From NCBI GenBank assembly GCA_000333855.2, contig CM007320.1, forward strand, positions 124,020 through 188,019: a stretch of 64,000 bases of DNA, given 5' to 3'. The notes beneath the pieces are model-generated. The model was not told the DNA's origin. It searched no databases and saw only the letters and a program-made list of their open reading frames with translations. This DNA is from Endotrypanum monterogeii (Eukaryota > Euglenozoa > Kinetoplastea > Trypanosomatida > Trypanosomatidae). Position 1 is the stretch's first letter; each line of letters opens with the position of its first letter. The translations under genes were made by a program, and so were the position numbers. Below, one piece after another: positions 22,185-31,814 of the stretch.

Positions 22185-24449
22185 TTAGCGGCAAGGCATC
22201 ACCTCCTTTGACACCACCGACGAAGGCGGGAAGATCATCTCGCGCAGCATATCCTTGCGCGTCGCCGCGATCACATCCCGACACCAGTCGTTCACTGCGA
22301 ACGAAATGCCAAACGTAAGGCTATTCACCGTGAAAGAGAAGGGCATTTTTCGGTAGAGGGAGGCCACCATGTTGGGGCTCTTCAGCAGCGATTGAACAGA
22401 GCGAGTGCCCAGTCTCGCGTACACCACGCGCTCAGCCTGACGGTTACGCTTCATGACATTTAAAGGGTACGTAATCACCGAACCGACCATACCCGAGGCG
22501 GCACCAGCGGCCATGTACTGCACAAAAGTGTGGCAGCTGAACTGTTCTTTCAAATATTCATAGGAGGCAAAGCCAATGCCTGCTAGAACACCCACACTTA
22601 TCATCGAAAGGTAGCAGCCTTTCCAAAGCTCACTGATGCCGTGGCGTCGAGCAACAGCGCGCAGCAGCCAAAAGTAGGATTGAAAGCTGGGAACGGCATT
22701 AACAGCGACCCGCGTACGCAAGAGATCTAGTGGGTACACGATGGCCGTCCCAACCGCTGCAGCTGCACCGCCGGCGGCGAAGTTGGTGTATGACGTGGCA
22801 ACGTGCGAGTACAGTAGTCGCTCGGCCAAAACCTGAAACATGTCGAAGAAGCAATACGTCAAGGCACCGTACGGTACCACTCGCAGCATGGTTATGTGAC
22901 CCGAGGTCCACATGTTTGGGCTCTGTTTGAGAACGTGGTACAGCAGCTGCACTCCTTTTTTAGGTGAGGTGTTCTCAGCCATGCCCACCTGATATAGGAT
23001 TTTGAGCCGATCAAAGGGCAGGGAGAAAAACTTTGCCGTTGCAGCAGCCACTCCACCGCAGAGAAATGCCTCTGGTAGTGTTACAATGTTGCGACGCGAC
23101 GAATGCACAGCTTTTGTCTCGTAGTAGCTACGCGTACGCCGCTTTACCAGATCGTTCACGGTAAAGCTTGTTGCAGTGGCGATGGGGCCCTTGATCCAGT
23201 TCATGGCAAGCCCCTTGTACAGCCCCTGGCGAATTCCCTCCTCGCGATACACTGACCGAAGCGCGTCGATCACGCCCGAGTAACGACCTGGGGTAACCTG
23301 CATCCGCCGCCGCACAATATCAAGTGGGTAGGTCGCCGACTGCGCCAGCAGGCCTGCAAACCCGCCGGCTGCCAATCGCTGATACGTTGGTATTTCCTTG
23401 TCCGACTTGAAATTTGACACCCTCACAATGTGGTGCTTAAGTGTCTCGAAGCACGCAAAGCTACAGCCGGCGTAGGGGAGGATTCCCACGAGCGTGGGGA
23501 AAAGACCACTGTAGAGGGAGAGCACACCTTGCCTAGATGTTGCGTTGTGGAAAGCAACGAGGTAGCTAGGAAAGCGCCTCTTTCCCGAGGTGCTACGCGC
23601 CGCGAACCTGGCGCGCATGAGATCGAGAGGATAGGTACAAGTCGTGGAGGTGGCACCTGCGAGCGAGCCACTAATGAAGCGCAACATCACTGCCCGCGTC
23701 TCGTCGGGCGAGCCGTCAGAGTAGGTAGAGCTAAGCAGGGAATGAAGCTTGCTGTGGTAGAAGTCAAACGAAGCATACGTGATGGCCGCGTAAGGAACGA
23801 CACGAAGCATAGTCGCGCCATTGCCAATCCACAAGCCAGCCATGCCGAACCTGTGCACTGTCTCGACACCAAGGTACACAGCCTCCCTCAGACTAAAACG
23901 ACGGTTCGACTCCACTTGAAAAATTATTTTGACACGATCGCCCGGTGCGATGACAGTTTTGCTCACCGCACCAGCGATGCCCCCCGCAGCGAAACTCTCG
24001 ACAAATCGTATTACCTCCTTTGTGAATGAATGCGAAGCATCGGCACCGCTGGTGCCATCGTAACCATGCTTCAGCACAAACACACTATACTCGCCAGAGC
24101 GATCGAAATCCAGCAGCTCCTCCCCCATGGAAGAAAACGCGTGACGATTCTCGTTGCAAAAGAGAGACCACTGCGGTTCCGTGAGGCCACCTACGCCGCT
24201 GGTGTCGTATCGAAGAATGAGACCACGCAGCTGGGGGACAGAGAGGCTGCACAACGGTGCCACTTTGTGTATAATGGTTTCTACGGGTATTACAATGATC
24301 CCTTCCTCCGAAGCAGGCGCCGCAGGGCCATCTGCAACACCCAGCTTGATGTGGCCAGGTGAGGCATTTGAGGATGATGTAAGCGAACTGCCAGTCACTG
24401 CCGTCGCAGTCTCTAAAATAGACGAAGAAGTTCTCAACGACATGCACAT
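22185..24449 (-). CDS. Double-length mitochondrial carrier protein (six Solcar repeats)
   Basis: The 754-residue protein contains six mitochondrial-carrier repeats rather than the usual three (about 300 residues). They lie near residues 150-240, 255-345, 357-437, 459-545, 555-640 and 643-732. The Px[DE]xx[RK] signatures are PGDRVK, PLDLMR, PLDIVR, PFDRLK, PLDLLR and PLNVMK (the last has Asn for the acidic residue). Halves 1 and 2 resemble each other (MLRVVPYAAITY versus MLRVVPYGALTY, and TVNDLVK versus AVNDWCR), so a whole carrier was probably duplicated in tandem. The N-terminal 145 residues include RYDTSGVGGLTEPQW and DFDRSGEY, which look like degenerate EF-hands as in ATP-Mg/Pi carriers. 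Substrate is unknown. The ATG at 24449 is first. A second ATG at 24443 is also possible. Confidence 0.85.
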   Translation of the reverse strand: MCMSLRTSSSILETATAVTGSSLTSSSNASPGHIKLGVADGPAAPASEEGIIVIPVETIIHKVAPLCSLSVPQLRGLILRYDTSGVGGLTEPQWSLFCNENRHAFSSMGEELLDFDRSGEYSVFVLKHGYDGTSGADASHSFTKEVIRFVESFAAGGIAGAVSKTVIAPGDRVKIIFQVESNRRFSLREAVYLGVETVHRFGMAGLWIGNGATMLRVVPYAAITYASFDFYHSKLHSLLSSTYSDGSPDETRAVMLRFISGSLAGATSTTCTYPLDLMRARFAARSTSGKRRFPSYLVAFHNATSRQGVLSLYSGLFPTLVGILPYAGCSFACFETLKHHIVRVSNFKSDKEIPTYQRLAAGGFAGLLAQSATYPLDIVRRRMQVTPGRYSGVIDALRSVYREEGIRQGLYKGLAMNWIKGPIATATSFTVNDLVKRRTRSYYETKAVHSSRRNIVTLPEAFLCGGVAAATAKFFSLPFDRLKILYQVGMAENTSPKKGVQLLYHVLKQSPNMWTSGHITMLRVVPYGALTYCFFDMFQVLAERLLYSHVATSYTNFAAGGAAAAVGTAIVYPLDLLRTRVAVNAVPSFQSYFWLLRAVARRHGISELWKGCYLSMISVGVLAGIGFASYEYLKEQFSCHTFVQYMAAGAASGMVGSVITYPLNVMKRNRQAERVVYARLGTRSVQSLLKSPNMVASLYRKMPFSFTVNSLTFGISFAVNDWCRDVIAATRKDMLREMIFPPSSVVSKEVMPCR

Positions 24450-25188
24450 ACACTCTTCAAAATGAAGAAGGCAGAAGTCGGCAACACGCGAGGGAGAAGA
24501 GGGGAATAATAGAACTCGTTCTCGCCCACTTCTCGAACGCGAGTCGAGACACCTACCAATGAAGGGGAGGGGTGCGAGCAGCAAGATGAATCAGATCAGA
24601 AAGAGAACGGAGCACAGGGAGGACTAGGAAAAACAAGACCTAACAGAAATCGCTGGAGAGAACGGCCCGTACCCCCCCCAAAAAAAAAAATACGAGATAC
24701 CTCTGTTTGGACAATTGTAATGACAAAAAGATGTAATCTGAGGTTGACCTAAGGAATCAAACCACTCACCGCTGCGTGATAGAGGAAACGAAACGCGTGA
24801 TGTGTAGAAATAATAGAAAGAAGAAAGGAGGCGAAATGAGAGAGAGATATGCTAGTAGAAGTGATGGTCCTCCTCGGAAGATGTCGATCGTTGCACGCAC
24901 AAATTGGAGAAAAATACCTCTTCCTGAGCTGTTGAGAAACCGACATCCGGCCATTAAGATGTTTTATACCGCCTCGGTGCAGCATCCTGTAAAAATTGAA
25001 AAATCCTGAAGCAGAACAAGGCTGCCACAACTCAGCGACGAGATTTACAAAACATGTACATGAAAAGAGAGCTTTGACAAAAAAAGACGCAGGGTGATAT
25101 GAGCAGTGGGAAACATAAACCCCTTTCACCCCGTACATTTCGCCGATGCACACACAAGTGTGAGAAAAAAGCGGTGAGAACCTCCGTC
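24450..25188. other. Intergenic region
   Basis: No gene seen. A T9-10/C8 run on the coding strand near 24673-24690 is a candidate carrier splice tract. The 5' flank of the carrier has an open but ATG-free frame. Confidence 0.7.
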
Positions 25189-26526
25189 TCAATGAAGACG
25201 CTCAAGGCCGTTCATGTATGCCTTCAGCTCTTCTTTCATGGCCCCATACTCCACCTTATAATCGTGTCCATCGAGCTCATACAGGCGTAGCTTCTCCATT
25301 ACCGCAGCGAGTTGACGACGTGTAGCCGCCAATTCACCCCTTGCCAGCTTCAAATCTTGCTGAGACTCACGTTCTACCTCCAGCAGATCCACGTTGTCTC
25401 CCATGTTCTTCTTCCAGCAAGATTGGAGGTTTTCGACATAAGCCTGTATCTCTAGTAGCGATGGCATGTGTGTAACACCAGGAGCAAAGGGCTTCGTCTT
25501 GTTGGATGGGATACTCTCACGGCGAATCAGAATACTCGTGCTAAGTGTATTCAGTTTCCGTGTCATCTGCGAAATCGCTTGAGCCGCATACCCTGGTTCC
25601 TCGGTCAACCGTTTTCTCGATCCTCGCACCGTCAGCACGCCATCACGCTTCAAAGAGGGCATTGAGACTGGGCAATAGGGCTCAAAAGGCGCAATAATGT
25701 GCTGCGTGGATGGGTCATGAAACGACTCTAGGAAGTTCAGCTGCGGAATACGAGACATCAAATCAGAGCAAAAGAGCGAGGCATGATACAATGAACACTC
25801 ATCGCTTTTATTGAAAGGAGCAAAGACATTATCTTTTCGCTCGACGTGAATAGTTGCTATAGGTTCACCGGGCTCGTTATCGCATGGCAACCTATTATAT
25901 ATTGGGAAAATCAAAATTGCACTTTTCTTTCCGGCCTCGTCGATGTGGCGGTTCAATGCAATGGTACTGCCGAGAACCTCGGCATCTGCGCTGCCAAGGC
26001 ACCTATGATGAACCTGTGAAGGTGGGAAAGCTAACTTTCGCGAAACATTAGCGATCGAATACATGTCATCACCACGCTTCACGAAAATATGACCATGAGA
26101 AGCACGGGTGAGACGGGTAGCTCCCTCTAGTACATTGTACAGTGAACAGCAAATCGGTTGAGAAACTTCGCTTGATATAAACAGCTTTGACCCCATTGCT
26201 TCTTTCCCTGATACGGAGACACTTGGGCCTTTCCTAGTCTCATGTCGCACTGCTGGAAGACGTGTGACACTTTTTGGCAAGTGCAACTTTTGAGTGTCCT
26301 GCTTTCGCCCATTCGACAGGATCTCGTGTTCTTCACCGCCACGTGAAAAGGGAGGTGCACCACGGATACATTTGGACTCTTGAGCAATGCGGAACAATTC
26401 GTCTGAAGCCACACGCAAGCGCTTTGTAAGGGGTGCTAGCTGGTCCCCACGTAATATATCATTAGTGGTGAGCAACCGATCAATTATATCGGCAATCAAG
26501 CTGATTTCATCTTTGATCGCCTCCAT
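25189..26526 (-). CDS. GAF-like and coiled-coil protein, function unknown
   Basis: The 445-residue protein has no clear named orthologue that I recognise. Residues about 130-270 have the pattern of a GAF domain: a helix ending ATRLTRASHGHIFVK, then GSTIALNRHI, the strand SAILIFPIYN, GEPIATIHVERKDN, and PFNKSDECSLYHASLFCSDL. The last 80 residues form a heptad-rich coiled coil (VERESQQDLKLARGELAATR). The N-terminal part is helical and then Ser/basic-rich. The start ATG at 26526 is clear. Codon use is more AT-rich than in the carrier gene upstream. The GAF call is inference from pattern. Ligand and location are unknown. Confidence 0.7.
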   Translation of the reverse strand: MEAIKDEISLIADIIDRLLTTNDILRGDQLAPLTKRLRVASDELFRIAQESKCIRGAPPFSRGGEEHEILSNGRKQDTQKLHLPKSVTRLPAVRHETRKGPSVSVSGKEAMGSKLFISSEVSQPICCSLYNVLEGATRLTRASHGHIFVKRGDDMYSIANVSRKLAFPPSQVHHRCLGSADAEVLGSTIALNRHIDEAGKKSAILIFPIYNRLPCDNEPGEPIATIHVERKDNVFAPFNKSDECSLYHASLFCSDLMSRIPQLNFLESFHDPSTQHIIAPFEPYCPVSMPSLKRDGVLTVRGSRKRLTEEPGYAAQAISQMTRKLNTLSTSILIRRESIPSNKTKPFAPGVTHMPSLLEIQAYVENLQSCWKKNMGDNVDLLEVERESQQDLKLARGELAATRRQLAAVMEKLRLYELDGHDYKVEYGAMKEELKAYMNGLERLH

Positions 26527-27433
26527 CCCACGCGATCCTGATTCTAAGTAGTGTTTGTGAGGAACAAGTGAAGATGACCATGCAATGCGTTGGAATTATG
26601 GTTTTACCGGCTTTCTCTCTTTTGAAAGCGAATCCGAAGGAAATTGAGGGGATGAAAGTAAGCAGCTCGTTGGTATGTGACATGCCTTTTTTTTTCCTTT
26701 TCATTAGCGAAAACACGTCTCTTTTTTCGTTATTGTGGTACTTGTTTTTTTTCATCTTCATGAACATTACCAGCTTGCCGAAAGCGTGAGTGAGCACCCG
26801 TATATTTGAGTCGGGTTGAAAACTCGATGAATTGGTGTCTAATATTTTTTATAACCCCTTTGGAAATAGGGAAAAACTCTCAGTATCATTGACGCAGAGC
26901 TCTCAAAATATGAAGAGTTGCACGAGCCTGTATAGAAGGATAAATACACTAAATCCGAGATACTCCCTGCACTGGGGAATACTTCGGATGCTACAACATC
27001 ACACCAACCATCGAAAAAGGAAAAGCAACACATGAACTTTCTTTTCAATTTTTCGTGTTATCAAGGAAAAAAAAACACTGGAAGCGCTTCAATGACATTT
27101 CTTCGACCAGAATGAATTGCCCGCTGCTTCGTCTCGGTTAGGCTCTCCGATTTACCTGTACTCCCCAGAGCCAAGAACAAGAAAAAAGACATCTTCAGAG
27201 CTCAAGGCTGATAAACACAGAGTGCACTTGATGTTGCGATGGTGCACCGGCATGTATCTACATAGAGAGATTGATGAAGCAAAAAAAAAAATGAGCAACA
27301 TTTATTTTAGTCGCCGATCAATACAATAGTGCAATTTTTTTTTAAGACAATAAATTCATCCTAAACGAGAGTGCCGTACAGCAACGAAAGCAGAACTTTT
27401 TTTTAAATGCTCATAGAAGCAGATCAACGCAAA
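26527..27433. other. Intergenic region
   Basis: AT-rich, no gene seen. It includes several A-runs and T-runs (for example 26689-26697, 27281-27290, 27337-27345). Confidence 0.75.
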
Positions 27434-28330
27434 TCACTGTTTGAAAAAGGGGGGCTTGAATTCAACAACAATAATAGTCATGTTGTCGGTACCGGCCTTC
27501 TCGGAGTTTGACTGCGCAAGGCACCGATCAAGAACCTGTTCGCAAACGAGACTAATATCCACAATAACTGGATTTCCGTTCTTGTCAATGTCGTTGTTTT
27601 GGATCAACGTTTTCACCAAGTTGCAGCATTCTTCATTTGAGAGCACATCCCAGATGCCATCGCACCCCATGACTATGAACTCATCGTCGCTTTGTGACGG
27701 AGTGACAGTGATATCAGGGGAGGCAGTAACTGCCTGATCCATCCAATTTTTTGCAGTACAAGTTTTGAAATCTACATCGCCCAAGGCTCGACTGACAGCC
27801 AGAGTCATGTTGACGCGACCATTCTCTACTTGACACCCAGCAGCAATAATTCTTGCCTCCTCGGAGGGAACTGAGGGCTTGTGGTCCACGCTGAGAGGAA
27901 TAACCTTCCCACCGCGGTAAAGCACAGCTCGACTATCTCCAGCATTGGCGCAAACAATTTTCTGGTCAGCCAAGTAAACACAATTGGCTGTAGTACCACT
28001 GGAGACGAATTTCTTACAAATCTGGTTGTCAACTTCTTGGAAAGAAACCTCAAACGCTTTCGAAACATCACCTTTGCATATAGCAATATTCTTGAGTAGC
28101 TCGTCTAGCATGTGTGCCCTGCAGTACCGAGACGCCTCATCTGATTGATGTCCATCGAAAACGCCAAAGAATGCTTGATCCTTTTTACCGTGCAAGTTGA
28201 GCTGCGCTACATGGGCATCTTCCATTGATTTCCTCCATCCCTGCATGCTGCAGCACCCCACGCGCAGGTGTGATGTCTCGAACACGGTCGAGAATTTCTG
28301 AGTTTCTGGTTTAGCAAGCATATCACCCAT
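27434..28330 (-). CDS. Protein phosphatase 2C (PPM family)
   Basis: Metal-dependent Ser/Thr phosphatase. The 298-residue protein shows the PP2C motifs in order: GWRKSMEDAH, GVFDGHQSDEAS (metal-binding DG), SGTTANCVYL, CANAGDSRAVLYRGG, LAVSRALGDVDFK, VMGCDGIWDVLSNEE and GTDNMTIIVVEF with the last metal-binding Asp. The usual DGHGG is DGHQS here, leaving the metal ligands intact. It lies second from the strand-switch region and is AT-richer than genes farther away. The ATG at 28330 was chosen over an upstream GTG. Confidence 0.93.
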   Translation of the reverse strand: MGDMLAKPETQKFSTVFETSHLRVGCCSMQGWRKSMEDAHVAQLNLHGKKDQAFFGVFDGHQSDEASRYCRAHMLDELLKNIAICKGDVSKAFEVSFQEVDNQICKKFVSSGTTANCVYLADQKIVCANAGDSRAVLYRGGKVIPLSVDHKPSVPSEEARIIAAGCQVENGRVNMTLAVSRALGDVDFKTCTAKNWMDQAVTASPDITVTPSQSDDEFIVMGCDGIWDVLSNEECCNLVKTLIQNNDIDKNGNPVIVDISLVCEQVLDRCLAQSNSEKAGTDNMTIIVVEFKPPFFKQ

Positions 28331-28917
28331 TTTGCGACGTCGAAAAAGAGCTAGCACTGAATGCGTGAGGGTTACGCATCAGGTAAGCATGCAGATATAA
28401 GGAAGCCAACTTACACTTGCGATAATGGTCGGGCCGATAAACAGTTCGACATAGGAGATGTATGGGATGAGAAGGTGAAGGAGATAAACTCCGAAGGATA
28501 ACATATTCACGGGAGTCTTTGCGAAGCGACTACTTTAGCGGAGCATACGAGAGAGGAGCTCAATATGTTTCAAGTACAGAACTTTTCTTACTGTTGCATT
28601 TGTTTTTCTATTTTTTTTTAATTTTTGGATTGGTTGTCACTACAAGCTTTATTCAAGTCTCCAAAACACACTCTGGCGCCTGAGGCACCTGAACTCGGGG
28701 CAGGGCTCTTCAGACTACAGCGGTAACAGTAACAAAACCACAAAGGATCCATACAAAGAGAACGCGATTGTTTGACACCAGCATTCTGAGCCTCTTTAAA
28801 GTTGAGCAAGAAAAGCGTACAGGTCAGCCCCCCAACGGGCAGTTCAAGTGCCACCTTCAAAATACGTGTACCAAACTAGCTGGCAATAAACACGACAGAA
28901 AGGGAAGAATAGAAATC
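28331..28917. other. Intergenic region
   Basis: Short spacer between SmD3 and PP2C. A pyrimidine stretch on the coding strand suitable for splicing of PP2C is not obvious. No gene seen. Confidence 0.7.
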
Positions 28918-29343
28918 TCAGCGCAGTTTTCTGCGCAGCTCTTTGCTTTTGATGTTCTTGAACGGCGTTTTCTTCATGCGTACCGGCTGTGAAGCAGAAG
29001 CGGTTGGGCGGACAATAGACGAACGCTTTAGAGATTTCTTAAGATCCTGTTGTACTGACTCTCGCCGCCATTGCAAAGAAGGCGCTGCTTTCATTTCCGT
29101 AGGAAGTAAAATAATCCGGATATTGGATCCGCGGACTGTAACCCGCTCGTGAAACCCGTAACTGGAGTCCTTCGCTTGGTGTCGGACATCAACCAGCTCA
29201 ATGTTTCCTCGCGAAACATCGAAGGCCATCAGCTTCCCTCTGTACAGCTCACCATTGACGGTTTCGACAGTCACTGTCGAATGCAAGGCCTCGAAAACCA
29301 AAGAAGAAGGAATATCCTTCGTTTCGTTTGCAGTGTCTGCCAT
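28918..29343 (-). CDS. SMD3: Small nuclear ribonucleoprotein SmD3
   Basis: Core Sm protein of the spliceosomal snRNPs, needed in trypanosomatids mainly for spliced-leader trans-splicing. The 141-residue protein has an Sm1 motif (STVTVETVNGELYRGKLMAF) and an Sm2 motif with VTVRGSNIRIILLP. The start IPSSLVFEALHSTVTVET and the RGS.IR.ILLP block match SmD3 rather than D1 or D2. The tail is basic (KKTPFKNIKSKELRRKLR). The ATG at 29343 is unambiguous. It is the first gene of the minus-strand array, next to the strand-switch region. Confidence 0.88.
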   Translation of the reverse strand: MADTANETKDIPSSLVFEALHSTVTVETVNGELYRGKLMAFDVSRGNIELVDVRHQAKDSSYGFHERVTVRGSNIRIILLPTEMKAAPSLQWRRESVQQDLKKSLKRSSIVRPTASASQPVRMKKTPFKNIKSKELRRKLR

Positions 29344-30364
29344 TATGACGGCAGTGAAGAAGCGGGTTTCTATGAAGTATGGATAAGTAAGTATTTAAGA
29401 AAAGGAGAAGTTTCAAGAGTGAAATCGGGAGCTAATCCTGTTTTGCTGCACATGGCTTTGCCAAATTGTCGGTGGGATGATCACCATTTAGAGGCTCTAG
29501 GAGAGAAAAATAGAGACAGTTGCGGAGAAACGTCGCCGCCTCATCTTCTTATAGTGTTCTTTCAATGTTTCGAGGAAAAAAACACGTAAGCTTCTCAGAG
29601 ATTCCATTGTCAATTTTTGGCAGTAAATCCCGCTACCCTCTTGATAACATGGCTGGGAAACACTAGTTGGTCTGGGCCACTCTTGCTCACGTTCGTGGGC
29701 AGGGACTCCAGAATAAAGACCTGCTGCAGTACAATGTCAAGAGTCCCTTGGTTCCATATTATTTGATTGGGGGGGGACCGAAGACAGAAGATTTGTGTGC
29801 GACGAAATGTACATCGTTACCCCGGTTGCCGTAGGGTCCGCGCTGCCTTTTCGGGGGGGGGGGGAAGAAAGTGTCACAAAATGTCTCGGGGGCTAGGGAA
29901 ATAGTAATGATGTGAGGTGCTCCTTGCATCGGGTGGGCTGCTTTGCTTGCCGGCAGCAAAGGGTCGTTCTTCTTCGAGTAGAATGGAGTTTCATTCTTTA
30001 TGTCTCTAAGACTTAATTTTTGTTTGATGATTAACATATCTAACAAACGCGGATGCCTCTGTGGCAGTTGAGTGAGGTGTGCCTCTCTGAATTTACGCTA
30101 AATCGAAGTCGCTAAAAGCATGGGTACCGCTGTTCGTCTTTTCCCTAAGAGCTCCATAGAGGGGAAGCAAGTTGTCGAGTGCTCGTATATCTAATGTTTT
30201 TTGGACCCACACCACTTTCCTTACCATCTCTCGTGCATCCCTGCTTTCACGGTGACTTCTGTCCCTTTGCTTTGAACGTACCTTCTTTAAATACACCCAC
30301 CACTTTTCACCACAGGTAAGCGAAAGCGGGTATGCTCTTCAACTGGGCGACTTTCTAGGTGACA
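29344..30364. promoter_or_regulatory. Divergent strand-switch region (predicted bidirectional transcription start)
   Basis: Genes to the left are all on the minus strand and genes to the right all on the plus strand. In trypanosomatids such divergent junctions are RNA polymerase II start regions, marked by modified or variant histones, without classical promoters. The region carries two plus-strand G-runs, G8 at 29769-29776 and G12 at 29853-29864, as reported for some Leishmania strand-switch regions. No gene is convincing here. The role is inferred from gene orientation. Confidence 0.8.
29769..29864 (+). repeat. Paired poly-G tracts in the strand-switch region
   Basis: G8 (29769-29776) and G12 (29853-29864), separated by about 76 bp. 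Elsewhere on the plus strand most long homopolymers are A or T. Confidence 0.9.
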
Positions 30365-30997
30365 ATGAGTACTTCCCTCGAATCAGAGAACAGTGCAGAA
30401 AGCTCTAATCACTCGTCGAATGCGAGCAGGGTAGATAATCGAATTGAGCTGACATATGCTGAAACTGTTGTCTCGTTGGCCACTGCTGTGGGCCTTTTGA
30501 TCATCGCGTTTCTGAATCTCCTTTACCGAAGCGCCTACCGTCATACAACGCTCATAAAAGTACAGCGTGATACACGGTTTGACGGCACTAATATTCTTGC
30601 CAAACCACGTGGTGACCGTGCGCGAATTATTGTGGAAAATGGGTTGAAAACCCACGAGTTCCGCATTCGAAACCCTCCTCAGTACTCGCGTGTAGTTCCA
30701 GCGGTTGTGTCAGAGTCGCGCGACGCGAGGCACGATTGTGTCCAAATGCTGAACAAAGTGCGTTCTATTCTAGCTAAGTCTTACGGAAGAGTTGCAGAGC
30801 TCATGTCTATGCGCTGCTGTCTCGCATGTGTCACGGGCGCACTTCCATCTGAGCAATCAGAACGATTTCTTCGAATTTACGAAAGAGTGATGTTTTGCTC
30901 ACACCGAGTGAATGGAGATGAGAAGCTTGTTACCTCCGACGATATACGTTACATGCACGCATTCTTTTATAATAATATCCTCAAGGTTTTACAATGA
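30365..30997 (+). CDS. Hypothetical protein with one transmembrane segment
   Basis: Not recognised. The 210-residue protein has an acidic, Ser/Asn-rich N-terminus (MSTSLESENS) and one clear membrane helix at about residues 34-54 (TVVSLATAVGLLIIAFLNLLY). A basic, probably cytosolic or matrix-facing domain follows with RVVPAVVSESRDARHD and a helical C-terminal part (YMHAFFYNNILKVLQ). A GTG two codons upstream is in frame, but the ATG at 30365 is the proper start. It is the first gene of the plus-strand array, next to the strand-switch region. Clean coding composition and position support it as a real gene. Confidence 0.75.
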   Translation: MSTSLESENSAESSNHSSNASRVDNRIELTYAETVVSLATAVGLLIIAFLNLLYRSAYRHTTLIKVQRDTRFDGTNILAKPRGDRARIIVENGLKTHEFRIRNPPQYSRVVPAVVSESRDARHDCVQMLNKVRSILAKSYGRVAELMSMRCCLACVTGALPSEQSERFLRIYERVMFCSHRVNGDEKLVTSDDIRYMHAFFYNNILKVLQ

Positions 30998-31243
30998 TGG
31001 AGGTGTATAGCCGTTTTTATCTGCTCACTGTTTTTTTTCCCACGGCTGCGATTGTTTTCTTTTTCCCTTCAAGGCAATTACTACTCAAAGCTAATCATTT
31101 CGATTTATCTGTAGGAGAAAAAAAAAGTTGAGCAAGGGACAGAAAAATGGCGATGTTGAATCACATCTGCTTTTTCAGTAGGGGCTATTTATACGTATAC
31201 ACAAATATATGTATGTGTGTGCATTTACTTCTACTCCGTAGTA

Positions 31244-31371
31244 AATATATATATACACACATATATATATAAGAAAATGAATATATATACATATATATAA
31301 ATATATATATATATAATATACATATATATATATATATATTTATGTATATATATATATATATATATATTTAT
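31244..31371. repeat. AT-rich low-complexity block
   Basis: About 128 bp composed almost only of A and T, with runs of TATATA and few C/G interruptions, about 1.2 kb from the strand-switch region. Confidence 0.95.
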
Positions 31372-31679
31372 GCGGTTCAAATTGGGGTTCCATGTGCGTA
31401 GTAAATGGCATGTAGCTGACTCCAAGTGAAAGAAAGGACAAGTGTTTTACTTGAAGTATACAGATAGACTCTTTTCTCCTATTACGGTCTTGAGCCGCTC
31501 TTGATGTTCTCTGCACGAGGTAGATGCTCGACAAAAAGAAACACGTCGATATGATCTGTTTATTGTTGCCCTCTAACTGAAGCATAATAAAACTCCAGTC
31601 GCTCCCAATTGAGCTGCTTCGCTTCCCAGCCCTTATCCTTTAAAGCGAAGTCTTACAACTCTCACTTAAAATTACGCTC

Positions 31680-31723
31680 TTCTGTTTTTTTTATTCCCTT
31701 CCATTTTCGATGACTTCTACCAG
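31680..31723 (+). promoter_or_regulatory. Predicted trans-splice acceptor of ubiquilin-like gene
   Basis: A pyrimidine-rich stretch with T8 and CCCTTCC is followed by CTACCAG (AG at 31722-31723), about 91 nt before the ATG at 31815. Confidence 0.55.
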
Positions 31724-31814
31724 AAAACTAACTACTGATTCAGGGACACAACGAAAGTGGAACTTGCTCTCAGAAAAAAAAAATCACAAGTGAATTCGAC
31801 ATCATAACAAAACA

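Larger units (their letters stand above)
30998..31814. other. Intergenic region with AT-only block
   Basis: Spacer upstream of the ubiquilin-like gene. It includes a long TA-rich block (31244-31371). The splice signal lies at 31680-31723. Confidence 0.8.

Noticed and set aside
23430..24029. 199-codon plus-strand frame
   Set aside because: Antisense shadow of the carrier gene.
31361..31400. Possible tRNA T-loop-like sequence (GGTTCAAAT)
   Set aside because: No matching box A or cloverleaf nearby; no tRNA found elsewhere in the window by eye.
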